From: Oegoconia quadripuncta
Taxonomy: Eukaryota > Arthropoda > Insecta > Lepidoptera > Autostichidae
DNA: 64,000 bases
Assembly: GCA_949316235.1 (NCBI GenBank)
Contig: OX438750.1
Coordinates: 16,494,865 to 16,558,864 of the forward strand
Direction of reading: 5' to 3'
The first letter of the stretch is position 1. Each line of letters begins with the position of its first letter. The notes below the pieces were generated by a model. It did no database searches. It was not told the origin of the DNA and saw nothing but the letters and a program-made list of their open reading frames with translations. Positions 57,616 through 64,000 of this stretch are shown here, piece after piece. A program made the translations under genes and the position numbers.

Positions 57616-57967
57616 GGATTGCATGTAGTTTAAAGAATTGGTTGACGTTGTCAAAATTTGCACCCTTCACCCTGTATAGGCTTGATCTAATCGTGTGCCG
57701 AAACAATGGTTAAAAATAATGACCGTAAAACAATAACAATGAATTACGCATCCGTGTACGTTGCATTGAATAGATCAACTAGCTAGGTATTGCGCAACAA
57801 TAGATACTCATATACCCAATAACAGTGCGATGCAATTTTGCATCCCCCACTCATAGGGTTACCACGCCACAGGAGTTTTCCTGACAAGTCTGAAATTTTG
57901 GCCTCCTGTCTGGAATCCGGTATTTGCATCGAATTTTTTGAAAAAGGTCACAATATTTAATAATAAC
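57616..57967. other. Intron 2, nothing recognised
   Basis: Unique AT-rich DNA without a coding-like frame. Confidence 0.4.
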
Positions 57968-58199
57968 ACGATTTGTTTGGTGTAGTGGTTAGCAACTCTG
58001 ATCCCTATACCAAAAGGTTGCGGGTTCGAATCCCGCTAGGGGCATATGTTTGTGTGATGAATACGGACATGCGTACCCGAGTTATGGATGTTTTCATTTA
58101 TAATAACTATTTATTAAAAAAAAAATGTATTAATGTTTAATTATCGTATAAACGTTGCTTACTGTGGAACTAGATGGCGCTGTGTGTATGTCTAAAGAT
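57968..58199 (+). mobile_element. SINE-C, full length, sense
   Basis: CGATTTGTTTGGTGTAGTGG (A-box side), GGTTGCGGGTTCGAATCCCG (perfect B box), body, and 3' end TAGATGGCGCTGTGTGTATG. The best sense-strand copy of the family. Confidence 0.85.
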
Positions 58200-58424
58200 A
58201 TTTATTATTATTAATAATATTAACTGTTAATTTACTTAGGTACATTGACATAAAATCTATAATATCTGGAATATTATATTTTATATTCAACCGAGTCCCA
58301 ACTCGTCGCGATAGGTACCGTATAAAATATTGACACTTCATTGAATTACTACTTGGAAATGTACAAAGCCCCCCAAGAAACACATGATTAATATCATCTA
58401 GATAGACCAAACATATATGTCAAA

Positions 58425-58617
58425 AGCTAAATATCTTCAAAACGACTTAACCGATTTCCATCAAACATAGCAAAGACTCTTTAATATGAAAAAAAATGCA
58501 TTCGAATCAGCCAATCCTGAGCATTCGACATTAATGAGATACGTCCGGACAAAGACTGGGCACACACAACACCGTCATACACAAGCATCCGTCGTTTTTC
58601 GTCGGGGGTTAAAAATG
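58425..58617 (-). repeat. Family E copy, uninterrupted
   Basis: Antisense; AAAGCTAAATATCTTCAAAA, CTTAACCGATTTCCATCAAA, GATACGTCCGGACAAAGACT, CGTCGTTTTTCGTCGGGGG. Serves as the uninterrupted reference for the two split copies. Confidence 0.65.
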
Positions 58618-59689
58618 TCAGAAAATTTACTAGAAATGTCATATTAGGATCTAGCAACCCTACTCACACACATCGAATCCCGCAATCGCATCGACGCAAA
58701 TGTTAAACGTCTATTGTTTCCGAGCAAATGTTTATTAAGACGATCTGATATCGTATCGCATGGGGAACAGACAGCCGGAGTCTAACGCAGTCTAACGTAT
58801 GCCATGAATGCTCCGCCCGGCTCGCCTTGGACGGTCTCTTCTCGACCGACACAATAGTCCCCGATCGATTAGGTACCTATCCAGACACGCTCCCTTGTAA
58901 CATGCTAACGAGACCAGAAAGCATCCCTTCTAATTTCCCCGCTCGCGTGACCCACGACGTCTATTAAAAAGAAAACGTAATTTCCATAATATAATATCAT
59001 TCCGTATCTGATATCTGATCGGAATCGAGTTAGCTTAACGTGCCCGGTTGAAATTATAAAACTATAAAGTTACATGGGGCGATATCGCGGTGAATGCATG
59101 TCTTTTCTTTTTGACAAATTCGCCGTAATAGTCGCGTGCGGGTTTGGAATTAATGACGTATCGGGCATGTGGCGGGAACCCGCTCATTTCACTGTGTCGC
59201 GAGTCGCGCTGGCCGAAGTAACCGGAGTTATTGCTTTGACAAAACACGGTTATTAGATACCGGTGCATTCGCATTGCCGACGCCGGCGTGGCGTGCCTGC
59301 ACATATCGTGCTACCGACCCCGCGCCGTCTGCTGCACTTTATACGTAAATCACCCAACGTAGAACTCTATTTTAACTGTTGTTCATAACGTAATTAGTTG
59401 ACTAAACATTTCATGGTGGAGTACACGAACTGGTTTAAAGTCTTACTAGACAAATTGATGTTGCTCGTCACGAGTAACATGTCTACGTGGTCCTTCAACA
59501 CAATAGAACTAACGCGGTAGCGTGAAATGCGAACGTAATTGTCGCCAGCTTGTTTAGGAAGAACCTGACAATCATCATATCAGCCACAGAACGTCTACGC
59601 TTACGCTATTTATTGTTAAATAGTCTAATAAACTATAATATATCGCTGGCTCCCTCGTACGTAAACTACACACGCCAAGAGCCATTTAA
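58618..59689. other. Intron 2, repeat-free GC-richer block
   Basis: About 1 kb with no window repeats and several GC-rich patches (CTCCGCCCGGCTCGCCTTGG, CGACGCCGGCGTGGCGTGCC) plus a doubled TCTAACG motif near 58780-58798. Candidate regulatory DNA; no exon recognised. Confidence 0.35.
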
Positions 59690-60016
59690 CCGCCTCCGTG
59701 GCTCAATGTAAACAACATTGGGTTTACGATTCGGAGGTCGCGGGTTCGATCCCCAGCGGGGTACATGTTTAAGTACTCGGTTTGGTTGGTGGTAGGGCAT
59801 TATGTCCGCCTCGCTAGCTACCACCATCTTATCTAAATCTACCGCCAAGCAGCAATATTAATAGCATTGATGTGTTCCGGTTGTCAGAGATACGATAGCC
59901 TGTCCCTCAAATGTGTTGGGGTTCCCGGGTCAGTACGCTTCCACCTTCGACCTCATCTTCACTTAACATCAGCTGTGATTGAAACCAAGTACCAACCCGT
60001 TGTTCATAAAAAAAAG
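59690..60016 (+). mobile_element. SINE-A, full length, with possible target-site duplication
   Basis: CCGCCTCCGTGGCTCAATGT (A-box side), AGGTCGCGGGTTCGATCCCC (perfect B box), complete body and A tail. AGCCAT precedes (about 59680) and follows (about 60016) the element. Lies 160 bases before the exon 3 acceptor. Confidence 0.9.
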
Positions 60017-60176
60017 CCATGCTAGGCATGCATGGCAATTGAGACAAATCCACACACGAAAAGCCCTGCAAGAGACTTACCTCATCCAGTCATGAACTAG
60101 TGTCAGGTTGATGATAGTGATATAGGAATATTTATGTATTTCATATTAAACTAATATGTGCCATTTCAATCCGCAG

Positions 60177-60817
60177 GGAGGCCGAAAGGGCAGCACAGCG
60201 CGCCTCGCGGCGGACCTCCCCGCTCGTGGACGAACGCCGAGCTAACGGAGGCTCTACAGCACGTGTGGAACAAGAAGATGACCACGAGCCAAGCCTCGAG
60301 GATCTTCGGCATCCCCTACAATTCACTCCTCATGTATGTTCGCGGTAAATACGGCAAGAGTTTAAAATTGGAGCAGCTGCGGAAAGACTGCATCGGCGGG
60401 CCAATGGATGTGTTGAACCTTAACTCGGGGAATAACAACAACAACCACCCACCCAAACATCATGACAAAGACGACCATCAGAGCCAAGGGCAGAGGCCAG
60501 CTAGCTCAGAACCCGACATCGCTTCAAATCCGATGTTCAATCCGTTCCCTCAAGGATTCTACCCAGAGTTTCCACCAGGGTTCCCGATGCCGCTCAACAT
60601 GCTTCATCTTTTGCCGCCGAGCGAAAAGGCAAGGGAGTTGTATCAATCCATGCCGATGGCGTTGGATTCGTTATCAGGAGTCACTAAGGAGGAGGACTGT
60701 AAAAGCGATCGGTCAAAGGAAAATTCGGCAGATGAGGAGGGGGAAACGTATCGTGCTCCGCACCCCCCACACCCGCCGGACACCCGCACCCTTCTACATC
60801 ACAACGGGCAAGACTAG
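60177..60817 (+). CDS. lov: lov coding exon 3 (psq DNA-binding domain and C-terminus)
   Basis: Acceptor TTTCAATCCGCAG at 60176. Completes codon 291 (T|GG, Trp) and encodes residues 292-503 to TAG at 60815. Residues 306-353 form a pipsqueak-type helix-turn-helix: RSWTNAELTEALQHVWNKKM, TTSQASRIFGIPYNSLLMYV, RGKYGKSLKLEQLRKDC. This domain type binds DNA in the fly BTB-psq family. The preceding RPKGQHSAPRGGPP is basic and glycine/proline-rich. The C-terminal 140 residues are low-complexity (Asn/His/Pro-rich), ending HHNGQD. Fly lov is about twice as long, so additional exons or isoforms outside this model are possible. Confidence 0.85.
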
Positions 60818-63800
60818 ATCTCGTAACATCTTCCATTAGTTGAAACTCTTTAAATTGTGTTAGGAATGAGCGCGTTTGACAACACGAAGGTGTCAAAAGA
60901 CGATCTTTACAATCATGGTTATTATAATTAGCAAATAAACAACATTCCAAATCTTTTTTAAATTTATTTTTTATCATAACACTTCCGACAGTTTTCTAAT
61001 AGCTACCTCTGTTGTCTCAACGCCTTTAACGAGCAATGTTCAATCAGACTCTGAACTGTTTAAAAACTTTTTGTAGTGTTATGATACAAAAATAGATAAG
61101 TACCAACTCATCTTGTTTCAAATGGATCCACACGATTCTTTACATTCCGATTTTTACCATCCTTGGAATTGAAATTGAATGATACCTTGGATGGATAATA
61201 ACAAAAGTGTCCGAAAATAGACCCCTGTTGTTGGGCACAAAAATAAAAAAAAAAGAATCGTGTGACCACGCCTTCGCGGTTTTTACTCTTTAGTAATCTC
61301 ATGGAGCTCGCGCTGAGCGACGTCCACTTTAAGATTAGTTAAATCAATATTTTAAAAATGTGTTAATATTGTAAATGTATATTGTCGCGTAAGTGATAGG
61401 TGATAGCCGATAATTTATTATTCCGAAGGAGTGCAATAAATAAGTATGAAAGGCGTTGTGATTGTTATAGTTAAGTCGTCCGCTCTAATGCGACGCATCC
61501 TTTTCACTGTTGACATTCCGTACCAACATTCCATTTTATTCTTATTTTATTACTGGGTGCATGTTCTTAAATATAATTTATTTAATTATGAATTCTTGCC
61601 TTTAGATACCCCTGTTCTGTGTTGAATACTGTAGATAATTAAAATTATGTGTTAAATGTGCGAGAAAACTTCTGCATTTCACCAAAGTTTGTAAAATATT
61701 TCTTAATGATAGTTATATTCGATGATAAACAATTTTAAATGTGTAAATAATTAATGATAAATTAATGGACAAATTTACCATTGCTAGGAGGGCAGTAAGT
61801 GTCCGAAATGGTAAATAGTAGTGTATTTGTAATTGTTGTAGTATTTAGTGAAGTGAAAATAGTGAACGTCGATATCGATGTGTCGATAGACGCAGACAGA
61901 GGGGGGGTCCGCGACGCACTAGTCACACACATCACCACTCACATTCTAACAAACTCCATTGGAAACATCAAATTTTAAACAAAAACACATAATTCTTCAT
62001 ACAAAATATTCATTTTTTACTGACTAAGTATAAGTCCTTTGTTAATGATAGAAAATATTATCATCACTAAGTACCTACAGTCACCGAGAACCCTCACAAC
62101 TAAGGACTACAATGACAGTGCGCGCCAGGTTTAGACAAATAAAGTATCTGCACTCAATGTTCAAATAAAAAGGAGCTTTTCAATATTTTAGTAAATAATG
62201 GAAGTTAGTATAAATCGGGGTTCAACACTACCTGGCTTTAGATAATTGTATACAATGATTTCATATTGAATGAATAGTGATACCATGTGACTAGATAGTT
62301 CACCAAACGATCAATGTATATACGATTAATTTTATGTATCGATATTACGTTGAATATGTCTACATAATGTTTTTTTCCATATACCTGACAATGCTATGAA
62401 TATTCCAAAATGTTTAACAGTTTTTATATTACGTTGTTTTGTAGGTATAATATCATATAACACTCAAAATGTGGGATTTCCATAAATCTTGGACGCAATT
62501 ATAATACCTATTAGAAAAATAGACAGATCTTAAACGTATGCATTTTGTTTCCATTCTTACATTCCAATCTCTTGACGTTTAAGAGATGTATACGTTTCTA
62601 ATATTAATGTACAAAGCGCAAGTCTAAAATGTTCTACTGAATACATTAATTAAATATAGTCGAAACTGCAAACTCTTAACAGAAGACTGAGCACTATTTA
62701 CGAGTCTATTTTATATAATTGTACATTACACATAATCACAGTAAATCTGGGCATCAGTGGAACTCACAGTAGATGTACACACTAGAGTCACATCATGATA
62801 ACAATATTATCATTACAGGGATTTTATATATTAACGAATTGTATAATTATTGAATATGTACCTATAGTTTAACAGATTTAACAGAATCTATTGCTTTGTT
62901 TCTTTATCGCTGAAAGTTTAATCATTTTAAAGAATTAACAGCACTTTTGTAGACAAAAGTACAACTCTAATTGGCATAATAATCGTCTGTATAATATAAT
63001 AAGATAAATGAATGTGAATCAATGAACTAAGATAATATGGAGTAGTAATTGGTGTTGGTTGATTTAAATGTATGAAGCGAAATACATGTGCCAAAAATAT
63101 AAGGGAATCATTTCAAATTCAGAACTATTACTTTAATATTGTAAAGTGGCAGTTAAGTTTGATAACGATTGATTTTTGGTAGCTTCATTAGTTATTTTAT
63201 AAGTTGGCAAGTTAGCAGAGAATACTATTTATAAATAGATGCATTTGGTGGCAATAACATACAATAAAGTAGGTACGTATAGAGCTTTGATTATAAATAT
63301 ACATCCAGATTCCTTGTCACTGCGCTAAGAGCCAAAAAAATTTTTGTACTAACAAAACTATTGACACAGAATGTTAGAAATTATGATTAACTTGATAAGA
63401 TACATAGAACATCGTATCCACTTCGACAGTCACTAAATGTAAATAATGAAACAACGCTAAATGTTATCGTGAAAATATTAATTATATTTCCAAGTTCACA
63501 ACAATCTACCAAAATATACTAGCCTAGCACTAAAAATAGTGATAAAGCTACTAATGCTACTAACATTAACAACTAAATAATACGTTGATGGACAAATAAA
63601 TGTTGATTGATTTAGAAAAATATACCTATCTTTTCTTATGGTTGTGCAATAAAATGTTTAAGTACCTATTTATAGTAATTTGAAATAAAGTAAATATACT
63701 AGGTTAAAATTATGAGGCCGCGTTTCAAGTGGTACTACTTTTTATTCGACGCGCTTACAGAATGAGCTAGGTTAATCTGTATATCCTGAATGAGTATATC

Positions 63801-64000
63801 GTTCAGGACAGTTTGTGAAAAGGGTTTGAGACTATGAATATGTAACATGATAAAAAATGGGTAAGTATTAAATTATTATATTTAGACACGTGGCTCTTTC
63901 TTTCTTGCAATGTAAATATGGAAGTAGCAATCTCTGCTAAATTGTCAGCTTAACTTTGTGTTGTGATTTGTGATGTAATTTGTGTTGACGGATAATTTAC
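60818..64000 (+). other. lov: Probable lov 3' UTR and downstream DNA
   Basis: AT-rich and free of every repeat family found upstream, which suggests selective constraint or a transcribed UTR. Several AATAAA signals: 60934, 61435, 62138, 62164, 63263, 63595, 63648 and 63684. TGTA-containing motifs are frequent. The first signal is only 117 bases past the stop. The actual cleavage site cannot be chosen without transcripts. No further gene seen. Confidence 0.45.

Noticed and set aside
57968..58060. Possible tRNA gene (good A- and B-box matches)
   Set aside because: It is the head of a SINE with body and 3' tail, recurs many times, and does not fold into a full cloverleaf by eye.
1..64000. CRISPR arrays, operons, prokaryotic or phage features
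   Set aside because: No regularly spaced direct repeats, and gene structure and repeats are those of an insect nuclear genome.

Overview
This 64 kb window looks like nuclear DNA from a moth or butterfly (Lepidoptera). It is AT-rich and filled with short interspersed repeats of kinds typical of that order: tRNA-derived SINEs, Helitron-like elements with short hairpin-and-CTAG ends, MITEs, and 5'-truncated LINE tails. There are no operons, no bacterial ribosome-binding sites and no genuine tRNA or rRNA genes. The one recognisable host gene has introns.

That gene is a BTB/POZ plus pipsqueak-type helix-turn-helix transcription factor on the + strand, best matching jim lovell (lov, formerly Tkr). 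I assembled it as three coding exons: 14051-14792 (BTB domain), 56320-56448 (short linker) and 60177-60817 (psq domain and C-terminus). Both junctions are phase 1 with canonical GT-AG borders, and the joined frame gives 503 residues. The first exon sits in a very GC- and CpG-rich island (about 13.55-14.79 kb) with a G-run cluster and a short upstream ORF. Intron 1 is about 41.5 kb and intron 2 about 3.7 kb. A repeat-free AT-rich stretch after the stop codon, to the window end, is probably a long 3' UTR.

Layout: 1-13.5 kb is intergenic and repeat-dense, including a nearly perfect 319-bp inverted repeat at 5836-6530. 13.5-14.8 kb is the promoter, 5' UTR and exon 1. 14.8-18.2 kb is repeat-poor first-intron DNA containing a duplicated about 85-bp motif. 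18.2-56.3 kb is intron filled with nested transposable elements, interrupted by repeat-free GC-rich islands (32.8-33.4 kb, 42.9-43.1 kb) that may be regulatory. 56.3-60.8 kb holds exons 2 and 3. 60.8-64 kb is the presumed 3' UTR.

I did not find an obviously new biological system. The most interesting leads are a GC-rich open frame at 51167-51345 whose phase, acceptor and poly(A) signal would suit an alternative last exon of lov encoding a BTB-only isoform; the large fold-back structures at 5.8-6.5 kb and immediately upstream of exon 2; and several nested insertions that give a relative time order of transposition. All repeat family letters (A-J, M) are my own labels for families that recur within this window.
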